IMG/VR virus record: IMGVR_UViG_3300028840_001832
Location: 1 to 41,936 of that record
Direction: 5' to 3' (one strand)
DNA: 41,936 nucleotides
Origin: a virus
Shown here: positions 1-5,513 of the stretch, in pieces
How the letters are laid out: every line of letters starts with the position of its first letter
How positions within the stretch are numbered: the first letter of the stretch is position 1
Program-made: the position numbers and the translations under genes
Notes under the pieces: model-generated
What the model was told of the DNA's origin: nothing
What the model saw: only the letters and a program-made list of their open reading frames with translations
Database searches by the model: none

Positions 1-51
1 ATGAAAAAAGCCCCTAAAGATAGATTAATACAAGTATATAAGGAGGATTAA
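1..51 (+). CDS. Short reading frame at window edge (possibly the end of a cut gene)
   Basis: The frame from base 1 encodes 16 residues (MKKAPKDRLIQVYKED) and stops at 49-51. Its last codons, AAG GAG GAT, form the ribosome binding site of the next gene. It may be the tail of a gene opened by the window edge or a genuine tiny ORF. If the window is circular, the gene at 41765 would instead stop at 15-17 in another frame. No function can be proposed. Confidence 0.3.
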   Translation: MKKAPKDRLIQVYKED

Positions 52-52
52 A

Positions 53-211
53 ATGGGAGATTATATTATTGAATGGGATTTTAGTAAACCAATGAAAATA
101 GAAGCAGGAAAAAATATTACTTTTATATTTCCCAAACCTAAAATAGAGCCTATAACATTAGATGGATATAAAATCATAGTTCCTACTAAGAAGAAAAGGA
201 GGTTGAAATGA
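53..211 (+). CDS. Small hypothetical protein (52 aa)
   Basis: It begins MGDYIIEWDFSKPMKIEAGK and ends in a basic tail (PTKKKRRLK). The start is supported by AAGGAGG at 40-46, six bases upstream. The stop overlaps the next start (ATGA at 208-211), so it is translationally coupled to the lipoprotein gene. Alternating hydrophobic and polar residues suggest a small beta-rich protein. It has no signal peptide or membrane segment. I do not recognise the family. Confidence 0.6.
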   Translation: MGDYIIEWDFSKPMKIEAGKNITFIFPKPKIEPITLDGYKIIVPTKKKRRLK

Positions 212-552
212 AAACATTATTTATATTAATACCATTATTTTTCTTTTCCTGTTCATTATTTGAGCCGGAAACTTATAAAGTAGAATATAAAATAACAGGT
301 ACAGCTTCCCTGGTAGACGTAACACTAAATAATGCTACTGGTGGAACTGAGCAGTTTGACAATGTGCTATTACCTAAAACCTATACGTACGATCCATTTG
401 AAGATTGGTTTCTGTATATATCAGCACAGAACCAGGGGACAAGTGGCAGCGTAACTGTTTCAATTTATGTTAATGATGATCTTAAAAAATCGTCTACAAG
501 TTCCGGAGCTTATGTAATAGCTACGGCATCTGATAGTTTAGATTTTGAATAA
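208..552 (+). CDS. Small lipoprotein, MmpS-like beta fold
   Basis: Residues 1-15 form a short signal peptide ending in a lipobox (LFFFSC), with Cys15 as the predicted lipidated residue, so the mature protein of about 100 residues should be membrane anchored and exported. The mature part is beta-rich, with the pattern EYKITGTASLVDVTLNNATG, a 'YISAQN' strand and 'SGSVTVSIYVND', as in MmpS-like or Ig-like bacterial lipoproteins. It is read from GGAGG at 199-203 and overlaps the upstream gene by ATGA. By analogy, phage-encoded lipoproteins in early operons often block superinfection, but nothing here proves that. The family assignment is from pattern memory and is moderate. Confidence 0.7.
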   Translation: MKTLFILIPLFFFSCSLFEPETYKVEYKITGTASLVDVTLNNATGGTEQFDNVLLPKTYTYDPFEDWFLYISAQNQGTSGSVTVSIYVNDDLKKSSTSSGAYVIATASDSLDFE

Positions 553-586
553 AAGCATGATATAATTAGTTACCAAATTAGTATTA

Positions 587-609
587 GGGGAAGGGGCAAT
601 CTCTTCCCC
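587..609 (+). terminator. Hairpin after lipoprotein gene, possible terminator
   Basis: A perfect 7-bp stem (GGGGAAG at 587-593, CTTCCCC at 603-609) encloses a 9-base loop in the only sizeable gap between the lipoprotein gene and the replisome organiser. The tract that follows (ATTTACTTGTTT) is only partly T-rich, so it could be a weak terminator, an attenuator or an RNA-stabilising hairpin. Confidence 0.4.
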
Positions 610-652
610 ATTTACTTGTTTGGAAATATTAATTTGGAGAAACAATCAAAAA

Positions 653-1354
653 ATGAAACTATCACCAGATTGGATGAAATTAGACGTAAATATATTTACA
701 CATCCTAAAGTACGTAGAATGAGAAGACTCCCAGAGGGGGACAGTATCTTTACTTTATGGATTTATATTATGTGTGAAGGTATGAAAAATATCACTAATC
801 CTGGCGTTATAGAAATGACTGCCGGTATACCTTGTAATGAAGTTGATATTTCAGAAGATACACATATCAAGCTTGATACTGTACGGCTGGCTATTAAGAC
901 ATTTTTAGAGCTTGGAATGATAATAGTTGATCCGGTAGACAATGGGGCTTTTTCAGTTAAGAATCTAAGAAAACATCAAAGTATAGCAGAATTAGAGTTT
1001 AAAAGGGAGCAAACTAGGCAAAGAGTAGCAAAATTCCGTGAAAAGAAGAAAATAGAGCATAAAAACGATGATTCATGTAACGCGTTACACGATTACAGTA
1101 ACGCACAGAGAAGAGAAGAGAAGAATAGAGAAGAGAAGAGAAGAGAAGATAATACGGATTCCTTTTTTTCTGTTGAAAATGAATGGAAAAAGCTGCTTAG
1201 GGTAGCTATGGATGGTGGTAAAGGACTAGATACTTTATCTGATGAAACTTCCTTTGCACTAAGAGAAATAGGCGGATTAACACAGCTTAGGCGATCTAAT
1301 GAGTTCCAGACTTCCGCGCTGAAAAAAGACTTCATTAAATGTTTTAAGGTATAG
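653..1354 (+). CDS. Phage replisome organiser / replication initiator (N-terminal domain type)
   Basis: The product of 233 residues opens MKLSPDWMKLDVNIFTHPKV and continues with a winged-helix-like segment ('LWIYIMCEG', 'IKTFLELGMIIV') typical of the phage replisome organiser N-terminal family. These proteins bind the phage origin and help recruit the host helicase. A basic linker (RRVAKFREKKK and a long Arg/Glu/Lys run) joins it to a small C-terminal domain. I chose the ATG at 653 over an upstream in-frame TTG at 620 because homologous-looking sequence starts there and GGAGA lies upstream. The linker DNA carries a palindrome and an AGAAG microsatellite, annotated separately. No helicase or polymerase gene is visible, so the phage probably uses the host replisome. 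Confidence 0.75.
   Translation: MKLSPDWMKLDVNIFTHPKVRRMRRLPEGDSIFTLWIYIMCEGMKNITNPGVIEMTAGIPCNEVDISEDTHIKLDTVRLAIKTFLELGMIIVDPVDNGAFSVKNLRKHQSIAELEFKREQTRQRVAKFREKKKIEHKNDDSCNALHDYSNAQRREEKNREEKRREDNTDSFFSVENEWKKLLRVAMDGGKGLDTLSDETSFALREIGGLTQLRRSNEFQTSALKKDFIKCFKV
1077..1104. other. Palindrome and half-repeat inside the initiator gene (candidate origin element)
   Basis: GTAACGCGTTAC at 1077-1088 is a perfect 12-bp palindrome, and a further GTAACGC follows at 1098-1104. They lie in the linker-coding part of the replisome organiser gene. Many phages place origin iterons inside the initiator gene, as lambda does in O. The origin role is inference from position and symmetry. Confidence 0.4.
1106..1150 (+). 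repeat. AGAAG/AGAGAAG purine microsatellite
   Basis: An almost pure A/G tract of about 45 bases made of repeated AGAGAAG-type units. It encodes the Arg/Glu/Lys linker of the replisome organiser. All pyrimidines are on the other strand, so it is prone to slippage and could also be an easily melted region beside the palindrome at 1077. Confidence 0.7.
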
Positions 1355-1364
1355 GAGTAAAGAT

Positions 1365-1574
1365 ATGGAATATCCTGATTTTATCAAGAAAACAGGCAGA
1401 CAATGCCCTGTCCACAAATGTGATACTTACTGGCTTAATAAAGTAGAACGTTGTCCTGGCTGTGATATACACAGAGCTAAAAAAGATGCACAGAAGTTTA
1501 GAGATGAACGGATAGACCATAACAGGCTAAAGAATTATAATGATGAAAAATATAATAAAAAGAAACCTGGTTAA
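1365..1574 (+). CDS. Small Cys-rich (zinc-ribbon-like) protein
   Basis: A 69-residue protein with four well-spaced metal ligands: CPVHKC at residues 14-19 and CPGC at 30-33, followed by a basic helical tail. This suggests a small zinc-binding, possibly nucleic-acid-binding protein. It starts 10 bases after the replisome organiser stop behind a GGAG site, so it belongs to the same early operon. The exact family is not recognised. Confidence 0.65.
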   Translation: MEYPDFIKKTGRQCPVHKCDTYWLNKVERCPGCDIHRAKKDAQKFRDERIDHNRLKNYNDEKYNKKKPG

Positions 1575-1710
1575 AACTATTACCTGGAGAATAATAATAT
1601 TCTTATTTAGCTGGATATATTTTGGAAAAATAAAAATGGCTATTGAATGGAATATCGCTACTACAATTATATATTATATACATGAAAATTTATGGGAAAT
1701 AAGGAGATAA
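1543..1710 (+). CDS. DUF2061-like small membrane protein
   Basis: A 55-residue frame (start MKNIIKRNLVKTITWR, end IHENLWEIRR) overlapping the end of the upstream gene by 32 bases. It follows the DUF2061 pattern: a basic 'LVK..(S/T)WR' N-terminus, a hydrophobic segment around residues 17-27, a second hydrophobic stretch around 36-46, and a 'YY.HE..W' C-terminus. DUF2061 proteins are predicted inner-membrane proteins of unknown role, found in bacteria and phages. The start has no clear ribosome binding site, so reinitiation from the overlapping gene is likely. An internal ATG at 1636 would give only 24 residues and lose the motif. Confidence 0.65.
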   Translation: MKNIIKRNLVKTITWRIIIFLFSWIYFGKIKMAIEWNIATTIIYYIHENLWEIRR

Positions 1711-1713
1711 ATA

Positions 1714-1953
1714 ATGCAAGAACTAAGTAAAAGATATAAAGAATTAAGAAAAGAGGCTGAGCAGTGGCTTAAAGATAATGGGCCATCTGGAATATTGGGA
1801 CCTTTCCCTAATAGAAGTTGCTGGAACTGTAACCCAGCCCATGAGCGACTTAAGGAAGCAGATTACCCAATAGATTGCTTTAAATGTGGACATATATATT
1901 TTCATGGAGAAAGAATCACAGATGATATAAAGGAGGTAAATGATGGGTGTTAA
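1714..1953 (+). CDS. Small zinc-ribbon-like protein
   Basis: 79 residues with an N-terminal charged helix (QELSKRYKELRKEAEQWLKD), then two Cys pairs (CWNC at about 36-39 and CFKCGH at about 55-60) spaced as in zinc ribbons. AAGGAG at 1701-1706 sets the start. The last codons contain the AAAGGAGG used by the next gene, a layout repeated in the following genes. No specific family recognised. Confidence 0.65.
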   Translation: MQELSKRYKELRKEAEQWLKDNGPSGILGPFPNRSCWNCNPAHERLKEADYPIDCFKCGHIYFHGERITDDIKEVNDGC

Positions 1954-2260
1954 AATAAGAATATTTAAAGAACTTTACAAAGGATTCTTGCCTTCTGTAA
2001 TTGTTACATTAAAAGATGATAACGAAATATTTGCTGTATGTAATGATAATGGTAATTTGTATCGTCAAAAATTAGAAGAAGGTATGGATATTCCAAGATT
2101 AGGCACTATGCAAGATGAAGACTGCCAGAGCTTAATAGATATGCTTTATGAATGCGGTTATAGACCTTCATTGCAAAAACAAGAAATGAGAGAAGACATA
2201 AAACTTCATCTAAACGATATGAGAAAAATAGTTTCAAAAAAACTTGATATAGATTTATAA
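1943..2260 (+). CDS. Hypothetical early protein
   Basis: About 105 residues, starting MGVKIRIFKELYKGFLP, with a beta-strand-rich first half and a charged C-terminal helix (MREDIKLHLNDMRKIVSKK). Two adjacent ATGs (1940 and 1943) follow AAAGGAGG at 1929-1936. The second has the better 6-base spacing. It overlaps the upstream gene. I see no known motif. Confidence 0.6.
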   Translation: MGVKIRIFKELYKGFLPSVIVTLKDDNEIFAVCNDNGNLYRQKLEEGMDIPRLGTMQDEDCQSLIDMLYECGYRPSLQKQEMREDIKLHLNDMRKIVSKKLDIDL

Positions 2261-2272
2261 AGGAGGTAAATG

Positions 2273-2533
2273 ATGGATAATAAAGCATTTGATTGTAAAG
2301 AATGTGCTTGGTTTTTAAAAAGTGGAGTAGCATGTAAAAAAGGAATTTCAATATCAGGTCATTTAACTTCATTTTGCCCAAGTTATACATGGTTTAGAGA
2401 ATATATATTTGAGTTAGAACAAGAAAATAAAAAAATGAAAGATGCTCTTGAGGGAATAAAAGAACGAGCATGCTATGAAGGCGGTGGAGTTGCTACAGAC
2501 ATAGCAGAAGAAGCATTAAAGGAGGGTAAATGA
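2273..2533 (+). CDS. Small Cys-rich protein with C-terminal coiled coil
   Basis: An N-terminal Cys cluster (CKECAWF, then CKKG and a later FCPSYTW) resembles the four-Cys pattern of small phage zinc-binding proteins. It is followed by a helical segment (LEQENKKMKDALEGIKE) likely to be a coiled coil. The end, EEALKEGK, is encoded by DNA that also supplies the GGAGGG ribosome binding site of the next gene. It is partly paralogous to the next gene, sharing LE.ENKKMK.ALE and EALKE. The ATG at 2273 is preferred over 2270 by spacing to AAAGGAGG. Confidence 0.65.
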   Translation: MDNKAFDCKECAWFLKSGVACKKGISISGHLTSFCPSYTWFREYIFELEQENKKMKDALEGIKERACYEGGGVATDIAEEALKEGK

Positions 2534-2766
2534 TGGATAAAAAAAATAATATAAAACTGCCTTATGATTGCGAAGGTTGTTGCTATATAGAAAAACTTGA
2601 AAAAGAAAATAAAAAAATGAAAGAAGCCTTAGAGTTTTATAGTAAAAAGGATTATTATATAAATGATACTGGTTATGGGTATAGTGTTATTGATAACGAT
2701 ATTGGTAAAAAAGCCAGAGAAGCATTAAAGGAGATAAATAATGGAATGGATAAGTGTAAAAGATAG
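2533..2766 (+). CDS. Small coiled-coil protein, paralogue of the upstream gene
   Basis: 77 residues with CEGCC near the N-terminus, then EKLEKENKKMKEALEF, matching the coiled-coil part of the preceding protein, and the same C-terminal EALKE. Start and stop codons overlap (TGATG at 2531-2535). The paired architecture suggests a local duplication. As in its neighbour, codons for ALKE contain the AAAGGAG site used by the next gene. Function unknown. Confidence 0.65.
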   Translation: MDKKNNIKLPYDCEGCCYIEKLEKENKKMKEALEFYSKKDYYINDTGYGYSVIDNDIGKKAREALKEINNGMDKCKR

Positions 2767-2923
2767 ATTGCCAGAAGATGGTGAAGATGTATTATTTTAT
2801 TATGATTATATTTCTATAGGCTGGTATGAAGATGAATGGTTTTATGATAGTGAAGATAAATTTTCTGCAGAGCTTGATATTACTCACTGGATGCCACTAC
2901 CAGAATCACCAAATGAACGCTAG
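2741..2923 (+). CDS. DUF551-like small phage protein
   Basis: 60 residues: MEWISVKDRLPEDGEDVLFY at the start and ITHWMPLPESP at the end. This frame of 'W.sv.drLP..g..Vl' plus 'thWmplPe.P' is the hallmark of DUF551 domain proteins, which are common in phage early regions and have no settled function. Translation starts behind AAAGGAG inside the upstream gene and overlaps it by 26 bases. Confidence 0.8.
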   Translation: MEWISVKDRLPEDGEDVLFYYDYISIGWYEDEWFYDSEDKFSAELDITHWMPLPESPNER

Positions 2924-3242
2924 ATTATACGATATTAGCCTTCTAGAGCGTTATACAGCCACTTTCGACCTAACATTAGAGAAAGAATACAGGTTTGTCC
3001 CAAAAAGATGTTTTAGGGCTGATTTTGCTATTCCCGAATGGCGGTTGTTACTTGAAATAAATGGCGGATGTTGGCAAGGGAAAAGCCGTCATTTCTACGG
3101 CAAAGGAGCTATTAGAGATATGGAGAAATATAACTTGGCGGCTATTCATGGTTACCAGGTACTCCATTTCACCCCACAGCATTTCTCTAAAACCCAGGGA
3201 CTTGATATAATCGAGAGCTGGAGAAAGCAAAGAACTACTTGA
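2913..3242 (+). CDS. Vsr-like / PD-(D/E)XK endonuclease
   Basis: 109 residues starting MNARLYDISLLERYTATFD. The core 'FRADFAIPEWRLLLEINGG' shows the D...E.N pattern of Vsr/DUF559-type nucleases. It is followed by 'DMEKYNLAAIHGYQVLHFTPQ', the typical helix and final strand with a conserved late 'F.P'. Such proteins cut at mismatches, junctions or sites, and the phage role (recombination, packaging or repair) cannot be fixed from sequence. An in-frame ATG at 2826 would add about 29 residues read in another frame of the DUF551 gene, so I take the ATG at 2913, which overlaps that gene's stop by a few bases. Confidence 0.75.
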   Translation: MNARLYDISLLERYTATFDLTLEKEYRFVPKRCFRADFAIPEWRLLLEINGGCWQGKSRHFYGKGAIRDMEKYNLAAIHGYQVLHFTPQHFSKTQGLDIIESWRKQRTT

Positions 3243-3283
3243 AAAAAAATAGAAATTATGTATTAATAGTGTAGGAGAAACGC

Positions 3284-3832
3284 ATGAAAAAGTTAATAAT
3301 AATGCTTTTAATCGTTTTCACAGTCTCCGCAGATAAAGAAATAAAAAATCTTAAAAATAAAATAGACTATGACAGAATATATTTAGAAAGTTTAATTAAT
3401 AAATATCCTGTTATACATAAAAAAAGAATTTTAACCTGTATCCAAAAACATGCCTATATATATGACCATCCTATTGAGATGTTTGGTAGGCTTGCAGAGG
3501 TGGAAAGTGGTTTTAGGTACTGGGCAGAGAACACTAATACAGATTGTGTTGGCCTATATGGTATATCAACATACTGGTGGGCTCATTTGCCTTGGAAAAT
3601 ATGTAATTCTAAATATGCAGAATATCTAAATAAAAACAAAGGAACAAACTATAAAAAAGTTATGAAATTCATTGAGGCTAATACCGAAATGGGAGCTATA
3701 ATATTAAAGGAATATAAAGAAATGTATGGTGGTTATAGTAACGCACTCTATGTATATGGAGGTTGGCGCAAATATGAACACAAAACAAATGAAGCACAAA
3801 ATTATATTTCCAGGATATTATATGGCTATTAG
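3284..3832 (+). CDS. Secreted lysozyme-like (SLT-type) transglycosylase
   Basis: 182 residues with a clear signal peptide (MKKLIIMLLIVFTVSA, residues 1-16) and a lysozyme-like core: 'AEVESGF' with the probable catalytic Glu at 74 (or 72), then 'GLYGIS' and later 'YVYGGWRKY', the ES / GLMQ-like / AYN-like motif order of soluble lytic transglycosylases. It should cleave peptidoglycan in the periplasm after Sec export. A second, different lytic enzyme is present at 37392. Its early position suggests a role other than final lysis, or an accessory one. Start supported by GGAG at 3273-3276. Confidence 0.7.
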   Translation: MKKLIIMLLIVFTVSADKEIKNLKNKIDYDRIYLESLINKYPVIHKKRILTCIQKHAYIYDHPIEMFGRLAEVESGFRYWAENTNTDCVGLYGISTYWWAHLPWKICNSKYAEYLNKNKGTNYKKVMKFIEANTEMGAIILKEYKEMYGGYSNALYVYGGWRKYEHKTNEAQNYISRILYGY

Positions 3833-4157
3833 ATTAAAATATAAAAAAGATCTCAATAAATATTTAGGGTTTGGAGCTGAAAGGGCTTGTTATTATTTAA
3901 GGCGTGGTGTTATTGAAAACATTATTAATAGGCCACAAGAAACATATACTGAAGAAGAAATTGAAGCCTGGGCAAAAGAAAGTAAACGGTTAATTAAAAA
4001 TTATAAAATAAAAGCAGCTTTAATTCAGCGTAATAAATTATTAGCAGGTTCTAAAAGGGGAAGGATAAAACGAGATTGGCCACTTCCTAAGCCCTTACAA
4101 GATCTAGAGAATGCTTTGAAAAAAGCTAACTGGGATCCATTAAGGCTGCCTTCATGA
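3822..4157 (+). CDS. Hypothetical basic protein
   Basis: About 111 residues from the ATG at 3822, overlapping the end of the transglycosylase gene. It is strongly basic, with 'LIKNYKIKAALIQRNKLLAGSKRGRIKRDWPLPKP' in the second half, and has an N-terminal segment (LGFGAERACYYLRRGVIENII) that could be a small helix-turn-helix. An in-frame upstream ATG at 3726 would overlap the upstream gene by over 100 bases and is less likely. It is coupled to the downstream HNH gene. I do not recognise the family. Confidence 0.55.
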   Translation: MAIRLKYKKDLNKYLGFGAERACYYLRRGVIENIINRPQETYTEEEIEAWAKESKRLIKNYKIKAALIQRNKLLAGSKRGRIKRDWPLPKPLQDLENALKKANWDPLRLPS

Positions 4158-4459
4158 TTCCTAATTATCCCGAAAAGTTAATGTATCTGTACAAACACCA
4201 AAATCATAAATGTGATATATGTAATAGGATTATTTCTTTTAATCAATCACTAGACTTACATCATAAGTTTAGTAATACAAAATGGGGTAAAAAGAAATAT
4301 CCTTTATTCATTAATAGCCTTTTAAATCTATCATTAGTACATGGGGCCTGCCATTTAAATAAAGTTGGTAGGTTAAGGATAACAGATTATAACGCTAATC
4401 GTTATGAACTTTTTTTAAAGAGACATAAAAAAATTTCTGATTTTGTTAATTTTAATTGA
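4154..4459 (+). CDS. HNH endonuclease
   Basis: 101 residues with the HNH architecture: structural CDIC at residues 20-23, 'DLHHKF' with His36-His37, 'INSLLNLSLVHGACHLNK' supplying Asn58 and the C-terminal metal ligands (His63, Cys66, His67). The small stand-alone size fits either a homing-type nuclease or the HNH partner used by some phages in cos cleavage. TerL is far away (16.9 kb), so a packaging role is not indicated by context. It overlaps the upstream stop (ATGA), and the promoter of the next unit overlaps its last codons. Confidence 0.85.
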   Translation: MIPNYPEKLMYLYKHQNHKCDICNRIISFNQSLDLHHKFSNTKWGKKKYPLFINSLLNLSLVHGACHLNKVGRLRITDYNANRYELFLKRHKKISDFVNFN

Positions 4460-4485
4460 CAACTTAATGCTTGTTATTGTATAAT
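4456..4485 (+). promoter_or_regulatory. Sigma70-type promoter for a leaderless RHH gene
   Basis: TTGACA at 4456-4461 and TATAAT at 4480-4485 with an 18-base spacer, starting inside the last codons of the HNH gene. The ATG of the next gene is at 4494, about where transcription should begin, and no Shine-Dalgarno is present, so the transcript should be leaderless or nearly so. The -10 to start segment closely matches that at 38960-38976, in front of the other RHH gene. Confidence 0.75.
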
Positions 4486-4493
4486 TGTACATA

Positions 4494-4622
4494 ATGAAAA
4501 TACGTAGAAATATATCAATAAAAATGGAATTATGGAAAGCAGCTTTAAGGAAGGCTCGAGATTTGGAAAAGAGTTTATCACAAGTTATATCTGAGTTTTT
4601 AACAAAGTGGTTAGGATGGTAA
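4494..4622 (+). CDS. Ribbon-helix-helix DNA-binding protein (42 aa)
   Basis: The 42-residue product MKIRRNISIKMELWKAALRK... fits an Arc/CopG fold: a short basic strand (RRNISIKM), helix 1 (ELWKAALRKARDLE) and helix 2 (SLSQVISEFLTKWL) after a Ser turn. Such proteins bind operators as dimers and often repress their own promoter. It has its own promoter at 4456 and no ribosome binding site. It is the only gene on the transcript before the hairpin-rich region at 4652. A second RHH gene is at 38995 behind a similar promoter. Confidence 0.7.
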   Translation: MKIRRNISIKMELWKAALRKARDLEKSLSQVISEFLTKWLGW

Positions 4623-4651
4623 TGTTAGTTTTTAATACTCGGAAAATAGAT

Positions 4652-5063
4652 GGCTGGAGTCCCTCCCAAGATATGCTCCAGCCGTCCCGGTTTATTCAAG
4701 GTAGGATGAACACTTTTTCTTCAAAAATGAATACGCGGCCAGCCCTCCCCCGGAATCCTCCAAATATTTTTCCGGTGCTGGCTGCTTTGGCTTAAGCAAG
4801 GTTTTAGTAATTGCCATCTAGCTAATGGTTCATTATTAAAATTACAGTGGAAGTTTTGGGGGTACAAATTAGCCGCCACTTTAAAAAAGGCAAACCCCCG
4901 CCAGGCTTATCTATCTTATTCGGCAGGATGCATTTGCATTGGGTAGATAACAATAGGGCCTGACCGAGGCCCATTATCCATTAAATGACCATCAAAATAT
5001 ACCTGGTTAGTGGTCAGCTGGAAACAGTGCGGAAACGGTGGTCGGGTGTCCGGACTGGTACAG
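4652..5063 (+). ncRNA. Candidate structured non-coding RNA (hairpin array)
   Basis: No credible gene lies between 4623 and 5088, and the DNA is visibly more GC-rich than its surroundings. Successive helices can be drawn: 4652-4659/4676-4683 (8 bp), 4735-4743/4777-4785 (9 bp, one wobble) enclosing 4750-4755/4770-4775 (6 bp), 4858-4863/4894-4899 (6 bp), 4907-4915/4942-4950 (9 bp, one wobble) enclosing 4928-4931/4936-4939, 4956-4961/4967-4972 (GGGCCT/AGGCCC with a 5-base loop), 4986-4991/5011-5016 (TGACCA/TGGTCA), and 5025-5033/5049-5057 (8 pairs, one mismatch). It should be transcribed from the promoter at 4456. It may be a free RNA or a long leader of the gene at 5089. It matches no class I can name with confidence. 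Confidence 0.6.
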
Positions 5064-5088
5064 GGCACATTGATTTAAAGGAGGTTAA

Positions 5089-5349
5089 ATGAAAACATTA
5101 ATACAAGAAACTAAAGAAAAGGGGCTTGAAAGCCTTATGGGTAAAAAAGTAACCATATTCTGTTGTAGATATATCTATACAGGTGAATTGATAGGTATTG
5201 ATGAACAAAATATTTTACTTAAAAATCCAGCTATAGTTTATGAGACTGGGCCATTTGATAAGAAAGAATGGCAAGATTGCCAATCTTTAAATATTCCAGA
5301 ATGGTATATTGCAATTCAGAGCATAGAGAGTTATGGTATTCTTAAGTGA
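5089..5349 (+). CDS. Conserved-looking small protein, possible Sm-like barrel
   Basis: 86 residues. After a short helix comes 'MGKKVTIFCCRYIYTGELIGIDEQNILLKNPAIVYETGPF', a pattern of five short strands with the Sm-type 'Y.G.L.g.d...i.L.na' layout, then 'WYIAIQSIESYGILK'. An RNA- or DNA-binding Sm-like role is therefore possible but rests on strand pattern only. AAAGGAGG at 5078-5085 gives a strong start directly after the structured region. Its TGA stop overlaps a GTG that may start the first hexamer-array peptide. The same frame stays open beyond that TGA as far as 5616. Confidence 0.7.
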   Translation: MKTLIQETKEKGLESLMGKKVTIFCCRYIYTGELIGIDEQNILLKNPAIVYETGPFDKKEWQDCQSLNIPEWYIAIQSIESYGILK

Positions 5350-5513
5350 ATCATACTTCGAAATTCTGGTCTAGGGATAGGGTTTGGTTTTGGTCTGGGT
5401 CTGGGTCAAGGTCTAAGTCTGGGGCTGGGAATTGGTCTAGGGTTGGGACTGGGTCTGGGGCTTGGTCTTGGTGTTGGTCTGGGTCTAGGGCTAGGGCTAG
5501 GTCAAAGTATTAA
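5346..5513 (+). CDS. Trp/Ser/Arg/Gly-repeat peptide 1 (possible)
   Basis: A GTG overlapping the previous stop opens a 55-codon frame: (M)NHTSKFWSRDRVWFWSG..., then alternating Trp/Arg/Gly with Ser/Ala/Thr/Val, ending RARARSKY. Its first residues resemble those of the following frame (MKHTFKYW), so the two are a tandem duplication. There is no clear ribosome binding site, so translation would depend on coupling. Against coding in this frame, most base changes between hexamers alter the residues here, whereas the Gly-hydrophobic frame keeps its pattern. Confidence 0.35.
   Translation: MNHTSKFWSRDRVWFWSGSGSRSKSGAGNWSRVGTGSGAWSWCWSGSRARARSKY

Noticed and set aside
553-586. TATAAT at 561-566 as a promoter
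   Set aside because: No acceptable -35 at 16-18 bases upstream.
620-652. TTG start for the replisome organiser
   Set aside because: The added residues (MEILIWRNNQK) are not typical of the family and the frame fits better from the ATG at 653.
2826-2912. N-terminal extension of the Vsr-like nuclease
   Set aside because: It is read entirely inside the DUF551 gene in another frame; ATG 2913 gives the normal size.
4607-4795. 62-codon open frame across the hairpin region (starts VRMVMLVFN)
   Set aside because: No ribosome binding site, overlaps the RHH gene, composition unlike neighbouring proteins, and it runs through strong inverted repeats; more likely non-coding.
4956-4972. CTGA-like core suggesting a hammerhead ribozyme near CCTGACCGAGG
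   Set aside because: The conserved CTGANGA and GAAA elements are not both present in the required places.
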